Assembly: GCF_024807945.1 (NCBI RefSeq) | Contig: NZ_JANUFD010000008.1 | Span: 186,001-250,000, forward strand | Reading direction: 5' to 3' | Length of the DNA: 64,000 nt | Origin: Pseudomonas sp. JUb42 | Lineage (GTDB): Bacteria; Pseudomonadota; Gammaproteobacteria; Pseudomonadales; Pseudomonadaceae | In this document: one piece after another, positions 34,275-42,751 of the stretch | Numbering within the stretch: the first letter of the stretch is position 1 | How the letters are laid out: every line of letters begins with the position of its first letter | Position numbers and translations under genes: made by a program | The notes under the pieces: generated by a model | What the model was told of the DNA's origin: nothing | The model's input: the letters and a program-made list of their open reading frames with translations, nothing else | Databases searched by the model: none

Positions 34275-35513
34275 ATGAGTAGCCGTTTCGTACCTGTTGT
34301 GACGTCGTTGGTATGGGCTGTAGTGGTAGCGGGAACAGGGATGAGCTCGGCCTCGGCGGCCACGGCCGGGTGTGCCGGGTTGTCAGCCCTGCCTGGCGCG
34401 ATCGAAGTGGGGCAGGGGATACAGCAGAATATCAATTCGCCTGTGGCGATTACCCGGCTGGCCATTGGCGACCCGAAGATCGCTGATGTGGTCGCCGCTG
34501 GAGACAGGAATGTCCTGCTCACAGGCGTGGGGCCCGGCGCTACGACCCTGATGGTTTGGACCGACTGCTCGCCATCACCCCGGCAAAGCATGGTTTTCGT
34601 GCGCGGCAAGGCGACCCGCGATATCACTCAGGCGGCCGATGACCCATCGCTTCCCAGCCAGGTCCAGACCGATATCCGCTTTGTCGAGGTCAGCCGCACC
34701 AAGCTGAAGGAGGCCAGTACCTCAATTTTCGGTCGCGGCTCAAACAACTTTCTGTTCGGTTCGCCAGGGACTGTGCCAGGTACCACGGTTACACCGGGCA
34801 CGGTGGGCAAAACGCTGTCCAATATTCCGTTGAATAATGAAAGCTTCAACATCATCTGGGGCGGCGGCAGCAGCAAGGTGCTGGGCATGCTTAACGCCAT
34901 GGAAGGCAGCGGTTTTGCCTACACCCTGGCGCGGCCCAGCCTGGTGGCGTTGAGCGGGCAGAGCGCGAGCTTTTTGGCCGGTGGCGAGTTCCCGGTGCCG
35001 GTGCCTAATGGTACGGGCGATCAGATCACCATTCAGTACAAGGAATATGGTGTGCGCCTGACCCTGACCCCGACCGTGGTCGGTCATGGTCGGATTCTGC
35101 TCAAGGTCGCGCCCGAGGTCAGTGAACTGGACTTTACCGCCGGCATCGTTCTGGCCGGAACTTCGGTGCCAGCGTTGAACATCCGCCGCACCGATACCAG
35201 CATTGCTCTGGCCGATGGTGAAAGCTTCGTCATCAGCGGCCTGATCAACACGCGCAATACCGCGCAGATCAACAAATTTCCCGGTCTGGGTGATATCCCG
35301 ATCCTCGGTGCCATGTTCCGTAACTCACAGGTCAACAATGACGAGCGCGAGTTGCTGATGATCGTCACCCCGCACCTGGTCCAGCCGCTGGCCGCCAATG
35401 CCCAGTTGCCATCGCTGCCGGGCGAAGCGCTGCGCAATTACGATCCGAGCTTCCTGCGTCTGTACTTCCTGGAAAACGGCAATTTCGAGCGCCGTAACGG
35501 GTTATCCCAATGA
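34275..35513 (+). CDS. rcpA: Flp pilus outer-membrane secretin RcpA/CpaC
   Basis: The 412-residue protein has a signal peptide, an N-terminal pilus-associated (BON-like T2SS/secretin N) domain with the VARGPSSLMVW-like GPGATTLMVWTD segment, and a secretin domain (about 205-380) with VLTPTVVGHGRILLKVAPEVSELD and the closing PGLGDIPILGAMFRN. The secretin forms the outer-membrane channel for the pilus. It starts 21 bases after rcpC with AAGGA upstream and overlaps tadZ by 4 bases. TadD is probably its pilotin. Confidence 0.95.
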   Translation: MSSRFVPVVTSLVWAVVVAGTGMSSASAATAGCAGLSALPGAIEVGQGIQQNINSPVAITRLAIGDPKIADVVAAGDRNVLLTGVGPGATTLMVWTDCSPSPRQSMVFVRGKATRDITQAADDPSLPSQVQTDIRFVEVSRTKLKEASTSIFGRGSNNFLFGSPGTVPGTTVTPGTVGKTLSNIPLNNESFNIIWGGGSSKVLGMLNAMEGSGFAYTLARPSLVALSGQSASFLAGGEFPVPVPNGTGDQITIQYKEYGVRLTLTPTVVGHGRILLKVAPEVSELDFTAGIVLAGTSVPALNIRRTDTSIALADGESFVISGLINTRNTAQINKFPGLGDIPILGAMFRNSQVNNDERELLMIVTPHLVQPLAANAQLPSLPGEALRNYDPSFLRLYFLENGNFERRNGLSQ

Positions 35514-36700
35514 GTCAGAGCCTGAGCCAGACCTTTCTGGCAATCACCCGCAACAGCACCGACCTTGAATGGTTGCAGGGTGCCCTGGCGCCTTTGGGCC
35601 AGGTCGTCAGCGCCGGTGCTGGCACCCTTGACGAACTGTTGGCGCTGATCGACGTGACCTTCGCCAGCCTGGTCTTTGTCGGCCTGGACCGCGAGCATCT
35701 GATGAACCAGAGCGCTCTGATCGAAGGGGCGCTGGAGGCCAAGCCGATGCTGGCCATCGTCGCGCTGGGCGATGGCATGGACAACCAGTTGGTGCTCAAC
35801 GCCATGCGTGCCGGAGCACGGGATTTCGTCGCCTACGGTTCACGCTCCAGTGAAGTGGCTGGCTTGGTGCGGCGCCTTAGCAAACGTCTGCCGCCGGTGG
35901 CGCCGAACCCGAACATGGGCGGGCTGTCGGTGCTCTACGGCGCCCAGACCGGCGGTGATGGTGCGCTGATAGCCACCCACCTGGCCCTGGTGGTGCAGAA
36001 GACCGGGCAGCGCGTGCTGCTGATGGACCTGGGCCTGTCCCGAGGCGACAGTCTGGCGATGATGGGGCTGGAGTCGTCGTTCAGTTTCGGCGACGCCCTG
36101 CGTCATTTGCGCAGGCTTGATGCGACCCTGATCGATAGCGCCTTTACCACAACCGATGCCGGGCTGCGCATCCTGGCCTACACCGCCGACGATGACTCCT
36201 TGGTGCAGTCCAGCGCCGCCGAGCTGTACATGCTGCTCAGCTCGCTGCGACAACACTTCCAGCACGTCATCGTCAATCTGGTCGGCCAGCCCGACAGCGA
36301 CGCCTTGCGCACTTTCGTCAGCCACTGCGACCAGTTGTTCTGGTACACCGACCAGAGCGTCATGGAGTGTCGGCGCAATCTGGCGGTGCTCAATCTGTGG
36401 CGGGAAAAAGGCATGAAACTGCAACACGCGAGCATGTTGATCGACCGCTACCTGCGTTCGGTGGCGCCGAATATCGAAACGCTGGAAAAAACCTTCGGCC
36501 TGCCCATCGCGGCTGTGCTGCCGTTTCACCCGGAGCTGCGCATGAACGCCAAGAATCAAGGGGTCACGCTGTTCGATCTGGCTGCCCGGGATTCTCTGAG
36601 CACCGGTCTGCGTCAGCTTGGCGAGAAACTGGCCAGTCACTCGACCGCCCAGGACAAGCCCGTCGCGAACTGGCTCCAACGGCTATGGAGGAACAGGTAA
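35510..36700 (+). CDS. tadZ: Pilus assembly localisation protein TadZ/CpaE
   Basis: The 396-residue protein has an N-terminal atypical receiver-like domain (about 5-120) and a C-terminal ParA/MinD-like ATPase fold (about 135-390). Where ParA has KGGxGKT, this one has YGAQTGGDGALIA, so the Walker A lysines are lost. TadZ proteins of this kind often retain only the fold and mark the pole for pilus assembly. It overlaps rcpA by 4 bases and tadA by 1 base, a sign of tight translational coupling. Confidence 0.92.
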   Translation: MSQSLSQTFLAITRNSTDLEWLQGALAPLGQVVSAGAGTLDELLALIDVTFASLVFVGLDREHLMNQSALIEGALEAKPMLAIVALGDGMDNQLVLNAMRAGARDFVAYGSRSSEVAGLVRRLSKRLPPVAPNPNMGGLSVLYGAQTGGDGALIATHLALVVQKTGQRVLLMDLGLSRGDSLAMMGLESSFSFGDALRHLRRLDATLIDSAFTTTDAGLRILAYTADDDSLVQSSAAELYMLLSSLRQHFQHVIVNLVGQPDSDALRTFVSHCDQLFWYTDQSVMECRRNLAVLNLWREKGMKLQHASMLIDRYLRSVAPNIETLEKTFGLPIAAVLPFHPELRMNAKNQGVTLFDLAARDSLSTGLRQLGEKLASHSTAQDKPVANWLQRLWRNR

Positions 36701-37956
36701 TGCCGGAAAAACTCTTTGGGGTCTCCTCACGCGCTGGTCAGGACGACGAAGGGCAGGGGCTCAAGCTTGTGATGCATCGCTACATCATCGATGCCATTGA
36801 AGAGAGCGGCCGCAATATGCTCGAGGGCTCGCGACCGGCCCTGGCGCAGTTCGTCATGGATCGGGTGGCTGATTATGTCGCGCGCATGCGCCTGGCGATT
36901 TCCCGTTATGAAATGGAGCGCCTGGGCGAAGAACTGGTGGACGAACTCACCGGCTACGGCCCGCTGGAAGTATTGCTGCGCGATACCACGGTGACGGAAA
37001 TCCTTGTTAACGGGCCAAGCAAGGTCTTCGTCGAGCGCAACGGCGTGCTGCACCACACTGACCTGCGCTTTATCGACTCCAACCACGTCGAACGGGTCAT
37101 GCAGCGCATTCTGGCGCCCATGGGGCGGCGTCTGGATGAGTCATCGCCCATGGTCGATGCGCGCCTGCCCGACGGCAGCCGGGTCAATGCGATCATCCCG
37201 CCGATTGCCCTGGACGGACCATGCCTGTCGATACGGAAATTTCGCAAGGACATGCTCAAGAGCGCGGATCTGGTGGCTATGCAGACCATCGATCAGATGA
37301 TCTTCGACTTCTTTGCCGACGCGGTAGGCAAGCGTTGCAATATCCTGGTCAGTGGCGGTACCGGTACCGGCAAGACCACCATGCTGAACGTCCTCAGCCA
37401 GTTGATCAGCCCGCAACAACGCTTGGTCACGATCGAAGACGTGGCCGAGCTGCAACTGAGTCACCCCCACGTGGTGCGCCTGGAAACCCGCCCCCCGAAT
37501 GCCGAAGGCCATGGCGAAGTCCGCGCCAGCGACCTGATTCGCAACGCCCTGCGGATGCGTCCGGACCGCATCATCCTCGGCGAGATCCGTGGCGTGGAAG
37601 TGCTGGACGTATTGACCGCGATGAACACCGGCCATGATGGCTCCATGAGTACTGTGCACGCCAACAACGCCCAGGATGCTCTGCTGCGTCTGGAGACTCT
37701 GGTCGGCCTGACCGGGCGGCAGATTGCGACCAGTACTTTGCGGCAGATGATCTGCGCGGCCCTTGACGTGATTATCCAGCTGGCGCGCATGCCTGACGGT
37801 CGTCGTTGTGTGAGCGAAGTAGTGGAAGTGGTGGGCATTCGCGATGACGTCTACGTGACCAACACGCTGTTCCGTCTGGACAAGCGCAATAACGTTGGCT
37901 TTCAACGCGAAGCCATGCACGCAGCGGGCGAAAAGCTGCGTTCGCCGGATTACTGA
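36700..37956 (+). CDS. tadA: Flp pilus secretion ATPase TadA/CpaF
   Basis: The 418-residue protein is a type II/IV secretion ATPase. An N-terminal helical domain leads to VTEILVNGPSKVFVERNG, Walker A GGTGTGKTT near 219-227, Asp box TIEDVAELQL, the RPPN region, Walker B RPDRIILGEIRG near 288 and the His box GHDGSMSTVHANN near 311. It powers pilin polymerisation. The ATG at 36700 follows GGAGGAACAGGTA and overlaps the tadZ stop by one base; the frame is open far upstream but inside tadZ. Confidence 0.96.
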   Translation: MPEKLFGVSSRAGQDDEGQGLKLVMHRYIIDAIEESGRNMLEGSRPALAQFVMDRVADYVARMRLAISRYEMERLGEELVDELTGYGPLEVLLRDTTVTEILVNGPSKVFVERNGVLHHTDLRFIDSNHVERVMQRILAPMGRRLDESSPMVDARLPDGSRVNAIIPPIALDGPCLSIRKFRKDMLKSADLVAMQTIDQMIFDFFADAVGKRCNILVSGGTGTGKTTMLNVLSQLISPQQRLVTIEDVAELQLSHPHVVRLETRPPNAEGHGEVRASDLIRNALRMRPDRIILGEIRGVEVLDVLTAMNTGHDGSMSTVHANNAQDALLRLETLVGLTGRQIATSTLRQMICAALDVIIQLARMPDGRRCVSEVVEVVGIRDDVYVTNTLFRLDKRNNVGFQREAMHAAGEKLRSPDY

Positions 37957-37977
37957 GTTGACCGAGGAGATCGCGCT

Positions 37978-38865
37978 ATGAGCAACGGCGTGCTGCTGCT
38001 CGGAATGACATTCGTGCTGTTGCTGAGTGGATCGATCTATCTGTTCCGTCACGCCATGACCGCCGGGGCCCGCGAGCGGGTGTTACAGCGTCTGAGTGAG
38101 GGGCAGCCGCAGCGTATAGCGCATCAGCCAGGTTGGCAGTACTTGGAGCGTGTTTTCTTGCAGGCTGGGCTGGGGCGGCCTTCGGGGCGCATCAAGTGGG
38201 TCATATTGGCCTGGATCCTGAGTATGGTGGTGGGTCACCAATACTGGGACTGGCTGGGTCTGACCATATTTTCCGTGGCGACACCGCTGGCGCTGCGCAT
38301 TTTCATTTCCTGGCGGTATCGCAAGCGGGTGCGGCGCATGATCGAGCAATTGCCGCAGATGCTCGATTACACCGTGCGTAGCCTGAAGTCCGGCCGCACC
38401 CTGGTCGATGCGGTATTGCATGGCATCGAGGCGGCCAACGAGCCGCTCAAGGAAGGCATGAGCCGTATTCCACGCAGTGTGCAACTGGGCGTCAGCCTGC
38501 CGGATGCGGTGCAGGATTTTGCCGACCTGTACGAGTGCGACGAATTTCGCCTGTTTTCCCTTGGCCTGCGGGTCAATCATCGCTATGGCGGCAATGCCAG
38601 CGAACTGATGGAGAACCTGATCCGGCTGATTCGCGACCGGGAACAGGCCGCGCGCCAGTTGCGGGCAATGACCGGTGAAACACGCATGACGGCTATGGTC
38701 CTGGGCGCTTTGCCGGTCCTGATGACGGGCTACTTCATGACCGTCAATCCCAGTTACCTGATGCACATGTGGGAGGACAGCACAGGCCAGACGATGCTGA
38801 TAGTGGCATTTGCCATGCAGACAGTGGGCTCACTGCTGTTGTGGCGCATGTTGCGGAGTATTTGA
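37978..38865 (+). CDS. tadB: Flp pilus inner-membrane platform protein TadB
   Basis: The 295-residue protein has an N-terminal helix, two helices near 75-110, a cytoplasmic T2SSF domain (about 125-255, EQLPQMLDYTVRSLKSGRTLVDAV...FRLFSLGLRVNHRYGGNASEL) and two C-terminal helices. With TadC it forms the membrane base that transmits force from TadA. It starts 21 bases after tadA and one base separates it from tadC. Confidence 0.93.
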   Translation: MSNGVLLLGMTFVLLLSGSIYLFRHAMTAGARERVLQRLSEGQPQRIAHQPGWQYLERVFLQAGLGRPSGRIKWVILAWILSMVVGHQYWDWLGLTIFSVATPLALRIFISWRYRKRVRRMIEQLPQMLDYTVRSLKSGRTLVDAVLHGIEAANEPLKEGMSRIPRSVQLGVSLPDAVQDFADLYECDEFRLFSLGLRVNHRYGGNASELMENLIRLIRDREQAARQLRAMTGETRMTAMVLGALPVLMTGYFMTVNPSYLMHMWEDSTGQTMLIVAFAMQTVGSLLLWRMLRSI

Positions 38866-38866
38866 G

Positions 38867-39754
38867 ATGGTCGTGTTTATCAGTGTCGTAATGCTTTTTC
38901 TGGCCGCACTGCTATTGATTTCCGGCCTGGCGCGGCAACGGCGTACCGAGCGCCTGGTGACCCAGCGCTTGCACGGCATAGTGATCCGCGAGAGTCGTCT
39001 GGGCAGTTGGTTGCGGCTTTTGGGCGACACCCCGATTGGCCAGCGATCCATCAGCCTGGACAGTGAAACCCAGATCCTTCTCAACCGCGTGGGTTGGCGG
39101 CGCGCCAGTAAACGCTCGCTGTTCGCGGCCTGTCAGGTCGGCGTTCCGCTGGGTGGGATGATTTTCGGCATTGTGCTTCAGGTGCTGTTCTTCGACGACG
39201 AAATTCCGGTGTTCATCCTGCCTGTATGCGGGATGGGCATCGGATACCTGTTGCCCAAGCGAATTCTCGTTGCCGTCGCCGCCAATCGACAGAAGCGCGT
39301 TGTGATCGAAATCTCCACGTTCATACCGCTGCTGCGCATCCTGTTCGAATCCGGCATGGCTGTGGAACAGGCCTTGCGGGTACTCAGCAATGAGGGCAAG
39401 GACTTGTTGCCAGTACTGTCCTCGGAAATCCAGGTGGTACTCAGTCGTGTCGATTCGGGTCTGGAGTTGGGAGAGGAACTGGGCAAGACCGCGCAACTGC
39501 TGGAAGTGGATGAATTCAGCGATACCTGTGTGATTCTCAATCAATTAATCCATCAGGGCGGCGGGGCGATGAAGTCGCTGCTGTCGCTTAAGCAGTTGCT
39601 GGATGACCGGCGTATGACTCGTCTGCAGGAGTACATCTCCAAGCTGTCGGCAAAGATGTCGGTGGTGATGATGGTGCTGCTGTTTCCTGCGTTATTGATC
39701 GTTCTGGCCGGGCCGGGCTTTACCGCCATCAGCAAGGCATTTGGAGGTTCGTAG
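38867..39754 (+). CDS. tadC: Flp pilus inner-membrane platform protein TadC
   Basis: The 295-residue T2SSF protein is a paralogue and partner of TadB. It has an N-terminal helix (VVFISVVMLFLAALLLISGLA), paired helices near 85-120, the domain with LLRILFESGMAVEQALRVLSNEG and LGEELGKTAQLLEVDEFSDTCVILNQLIHQGGGAMKSL, and a C-terminal helix. I start at the ATG at 38867 because GAGTATTTGAG precedes it and the N-terminal helix then opens the protein; the frame is open upstream inside tadB. Confidence 0.93.
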   Translation: MVVFISVVMLFLAALLLISGLARQRRTERLVTQRLHGIVIRESRLGSWLRLLGDTPIGQRSISLDSETQILLNRVGWRRASKRSLFAACQVGVPLGGMIFGIVLQVLFFDDEIPVFILPVCGMGIGYLLPKRILVAVAANRQKRVVIEISTFIPLLRILFESGMAVEQALRVLSNEGKDLLPVLSSEIQVVLSRVDSGLELGEELGKTAQLLEVDEFSDTCVILNQLIHQGGGAMKSLLSLKQLLDDRRMTRLQEYISKLSAKMSVVMMVLLFPALLIVLAGPGFTAISKAFGGS

Positions 39755-40470
39755 TGGTATCTATCAAGAGCGTCATAGTGTTAGCCGGGTTGTTGGCTCT
39801 GGGAGGCTGCGCCAGTGACGGCAGTGCGCCCTGGCTGGCTGCCGCTGGCAGTTGCAGCAAGCTTGCCGCTGATGACGAAATGAAGCTGAACCTGGCCCAG
39901 GACATGGCCGGTGAAGGGCGTCTTCATGCCGCCCTGGCCAATCTTGAAGGCTTGCCGGATAGCGTCGATGTGCGTTTGCGCAAGGCGCAGATATTGCGCC
40001 AGTTGGGGAGCAGCGACGCGCAACCGCTATACCGCAGCCTGCTCGCCACCTGTCGTCGCGACGAGGGCGAGCATGGTCTGGGGCAACTGGCGGCGGCGCG
40101 AGGTGATAATGACGAGGCCCTGATTCATTTGCTGGCCGCAGTGAAGTTGGCGCCGACCAACGAAAAGATCCGCAATGATCTGGGGGTGGTTTACCTCAAC
40201 CAGCTCAAGCTCGAGCAGGCGCGCTTCCAGTTTCTTACCGCCATGGAGCTCAAGCAGTCCGACTCCCTGGCCGCCGAGAATCTGCTGACTATGCTGCTGT
40301 ATCAGGATAACTGGAGCCAGGCAGCCGAATGGGTCACCCGTAATGGCCTGAGCCCGGACCAGTTCAACGATGCCAGGGCCCGGGCCGAGGCCTTGAAGAA
40401 ACCCGTCGCTGTACGGCCAGCCGTAGTTGAGCCTGTCGCCGCCGTGGCCGGGCAGAGCACGCTCAAATGA
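39754..40470 (+). CDS. tadD: TPR lipoprotein TadD (secretin pilotin-type)
   Basis: The 238-residue lipoprotein has a lipobox LGGC (Cys19) and several TPR repeats (about 45-205; the clearest NEKIRNDLGVVYLNQLKLEQARFQFLTAMELKQ). TadD is thought to help the secretin reach or assemble in the outer membrane. The GTG start at 39754 overlaps the tadC stop by one base. The tail (from about 210) is Ala/Val/Pro-rich. Confidence 0.92.
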   Translation: MVSIKSVIVLAGLLALGGCASDGSAPWLAAAGSCSKLAADDEMKLNLAQDMAGEGRLHAALANLEGLPDSVDVRLRKAQILRQLGSSDAQPLYRSLLATCRRDEGEHGLGQLAAARGDNDEALIHLLAAVKLAPTNEKIRNDLGVVYLNQLKLEQARFQFLTAMELKQSDSLAAENLLTMLLYQDNWSQAAEWVTRNGLSPDQFNDARARAEALKKPVAVRPAVVEPVAAVAGQSTLK

Positions 40471-40484
40471 GCAGGGAGAGGGTT

Positions 40485-40751
40485 ATGAAAATGGCAGTGA
40501 TGGGCATCGTCAGTCTGATGGCATTGGCGCAGGGCGTCTGGGCCGCCGAGAAAGGTGACTCGCCCTGGCAGGAGCAGACGCAGAGTTGGCTGCAATTGCA
40601 GTCTCAGGGCCGACAGGCGTCACCGACGCCGCAAGCCGCCACCCCGGCGGAGCGCGAGCAGAGCATGCAGCGTTGGCTCGACAGCTATAAGCATGAGATT
40701 CCGGATTTCTTCGAGCAGAAAAAAGGCGGCAAGACGGGGTCTGATGGCTGA
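40485..40751 (+). CDS. DUF3613 small exported protein of the tad operon
   Basis: An 88-residue protein with a signal peptide (cleavage after VWAA near 21) and a short Gln/Trp-rich domain (WQEQTQSWLQLQSQGRQAS...EREQSMQRWLDSYKHEIPDFF). It matches DUF3613, found at the end of pseudomonad tad operons (PA4298 in PAO1). Function unknown. I prefer the ATG at 40485 with GGGAGAGG upstream over the ATG at 40467 that overlaps the tadD stop. Confidence 0.85.
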   Translation: MKMAVMGIVSLMALAQGVWAAEKGDSPWQEQTQSWLQLQSQGRQASPTPQAATPAEREQSMQRWLDSYKHEIPDFFEQKKGGKTGSDG

Positions 40752-40812
40752 GTCGGGGTTGGCAGCAGATCCCGCCTGGTCTTTGGCGCCGTGCTGTCGT
40801 ACGGCAAGTCCT

Positions 40813-41577
40813 CTAATTTACCGTCACTCGCTGCCGCGCCGAAGGGTTGCCCGGTGACAGGGCCAGCGCCAGTTGCGTGCGGTTATGCATATGGGTCAGG
40901 CGCAGCACCTGCGACACATATAGCTTCACGGTGTTTTCGGTAATGCCCAGCTCGCAAGCGATCTGGTAGTTGGTCTGGCCCTTGCCGACCAGTTTGGCGA
41001 CGTCCAGCTGGCGCGGTGACAACTGATCGAAAATCGCCGGAATCTCGACCTCGGCCTCGTGCTCGCCCGATTGCGTAATGACCACCCGGGTGCGTTTCTT
41101 GTCCAGATCCTGATACAGATCATCGATGGAGGCCGCCAGGTTTTGCAGTTTCTCGTTGAGCTGGCCCAGGTTATTCAAGCCCTTTTGCCGCTCTTGCAGC
41201 TCGATCTCCTGACGCTGGATGCCTTTGAGCACGTCCTCCAGATCGACCGGCTTTTGATAGTAGTCTGCGATACCGGCGCGCAGGGCCTTGATCACGTCCT
41301 GTTTTTCCGCGCGGCCGGTGAGCATGATGGATTCGAAGACCCGCTGTTTACCCGCCAGCAGCTTCATGGCTTCAACCAGTTCGATGCCGTTCAATTCGGG
41401 CATGTCCAGGTCACACAGCACGATGCCGATTTCGGCGTCCTCACGAAACCGCTGCAGGGCTTCCCGGCTTGAACTGCATGGGACGCAGCGGTAACCGCTG
41501 CTTTCGAGGAAATCGGTGAGTTCCTCAACGATCATGATCTCGTCGTCGACGACCAGTATTTTCACAGTCGAATGCAT
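40813..41577 (-). CDS. pprB: Response regulator PprB (receiver plus LuxR output)
   Basis: The 254-residue protein has a receiver domain (Asp11/Asp12 acidic pair, phospho-acceptor Asp56 in VLCDLDMPELNG, Lys109 in YYQKPVD), a coiled-coil linker (IQRQEIELQERQKGLNNLGQLNEKLQNLAAS, about 120-155) and a C-terminal LuxR/GerE helix-turn-helix (about 190-245: LSPRQLDVAKLVGKGQTNYQIACELGITENTVKLYVSQVLR). In P. aeruginosa PprB activates flp-tad and other surface genes. PprA, encoded nearby, is its partner kinase. I chose the ATG at 41577; an in-frame ATG at 41595 is also possible. Confidence 0.92.
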   Translation of the reverse strand: MHSTVKILVVDDEIMIVEELTDFLESSGYRCVPCSSSREALQRFREDAEIGIVLCDLDMPELNGIELVEAMKLLAGKQRVFESIMLTGRAEKQDVIKALRAGIADYYQKPVDLEDVLKGIQRQEIELQERQKGLNNLGQLNEKLQNLAASIDDLYQDLDKKRTRVVITQSGEHEAEVEIPAIFDQLSPRQLDVAKLVGKGQTNYQIACELGITENTVKLYVSQVLRLTHMHNRTQLALALSPGNPSARQRVTVN

Positions 41578-41724
41578 GTTCACGCAGTACTCCATGTTTG
41601 CGAGGTACAACTGACCGGGGTGCGGGGTAGCGGGCACCCTTCGCCATACGCCGAGTCGCAATCCATTACTCTTTGTATCGGGTTAAACGTAGTCGCACTT
41701 TACTACTATGTACATAGCACGGTC

Positions 41725-42207
41725 CTACGATTGCGACTGGCGGATCAGCAGGTCTGCGAGGATAAAACCGGCAAACAGGAAGGGTGCGAATGGATATTTT
41801 TTTGACGTGGGGTCATTCAAAAGACGGTATCGCCCGGCAAGTCCCTGACCGATAAAGGGCCAGACTTTCTGACGCAGTGCCAGCCACAGCAAGGTGACGA
41901 CGGCGGCGCCGATAAAGCTGCCCAGTACATGCAGGTGATCGGTCAACAGCGCGAGGGCTGCCATCAGTTTGACGTCCCCGGCGCCCATTCGCCCCAGTGC
42001 GTAGCCAGGCAGGGTGAACAGCACCGCCAGCAACAATGCCCAGCCACCCTCACTGGCTGGCGCGCCAAGCCAGGTCTGGCCTTGCAGCAGCAGGTAGATC
42101 AGCGCCAGGGCGGCGACGCCGAGGGTCAGGGTATTGGCGATCTGTCGTTGCCGGGCATCTTGTTCGGCACAAATTGCCATCCATATGAGTAGGAAAAGTA
42201 ATTCCAT
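41725..42207 (-). CDS. fppA: Flp prepilin peptidase (A24 family)
   Basis: The 160-residue membrane protein is a short prepilin peptidase of the CpaA/FppA type. The two catalytic aspartates are visible: Asp17 in AEQDARQRQIAN and Asp78 in GRMGAGDVKLM. Five or six hydrophobic segments follow the A24 pattern; the N-methyltransferase domain of PilD is missing, as expected for FppA. It would process Flp and the TadE/TadF-type pseudopilins. It lies between pprB and tadF. Confidence 0.93.
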   Translation of the reverse strand: MELLFLLIWMAICAEQDARQRQIANTLTLGVAALALIYLLLQGQTWLGAPASEGGWALLLAVLFTLPGYALGRMGAGDVKLMAALALLTDHLHVLGSFIGAAVVTLLWLALRQKVWPFIGQGLAGRYRLLNDPTSKKYPFAPFLFAGFILADLLIRQSQS

Positions 42208-42282
42208 CTAGTAAAAAACATCCTGTTTTCTGGAGAGGACCTATGCTCATTATCGGTAGGCACTGTCAGGGTAGACGTCGGC

Positions 42283-42744
42283 ATGCAATCAACCCCACGG
42301 AATTTCTCTGCTCATCGACAGAAAGGCGCTGCCGCAATCGAATTTGCGGCGGTATTCATCGCTTTTTTTGCGGTTTTTTACGGGCTGGTCAGTTACTGCC
42401 TGCCTTTGTTGATGATGCAGTCATTCAATGCGGCCGCCAGCGAGGCGGTTCGCCGTAGTGTGGCCTTGAGTCCGAGCATACCGAACTATCAGACCTTGAT
42501 CATAAGCCAGGCCAGGAGCGTGCTGACCACCCAGTTGAACTGGCTGCCTACGGCTTTGGCTTTTAATCTCACCACCGATGCCGATGTCAGCTATAGCCCT
42601 GCGGGCGTACTGACGGTGAAAATCAATTACCCCACCAGCAGGATCAATCAGGTCATTCCCTTCCTGGTTTTGCCGGGAATTGGCCAGGTGCCGAACCTCC
42701 CAGCCACGTTGTCCGCACAGGCGAGCATGCAACTTGTCCCTTAA
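42283..42744 (+). CDS. tadF: TadE-family minor pseudopilin (TadF type)
   Basis: The 153-residue protein has the TadE-like N-terminus QKGAAAIEFAAVFIAFFAVFYGLV with the Glu5-type residue after the Gly cleavage site, then a periplasmic domain rich in Ala/Leu/Asn. Such proteins are processed by FppA and act in pilus initiation. It lies 7 bases upstream of pprA, suggesting one operon. It could equally be called tadE; I use TadF from its position. The ribosome site is weak. Confidence 0.8.
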   Translation: MQSTPRNFSAHRQKGAAAIEFAAVFIAFFAVFYGLVSYCLPLLMMQSFNAAASEAVRRSVALSPSIPNYQTLIISQARSVLTTQLNWLPTALAFNLTTDADVSYSPAGVLTVKINYPTSRINQVIPFLVLPGIGQVPNLPATLSAQASMQLVP

Positions 42745-42751
42745 TAAAGTG

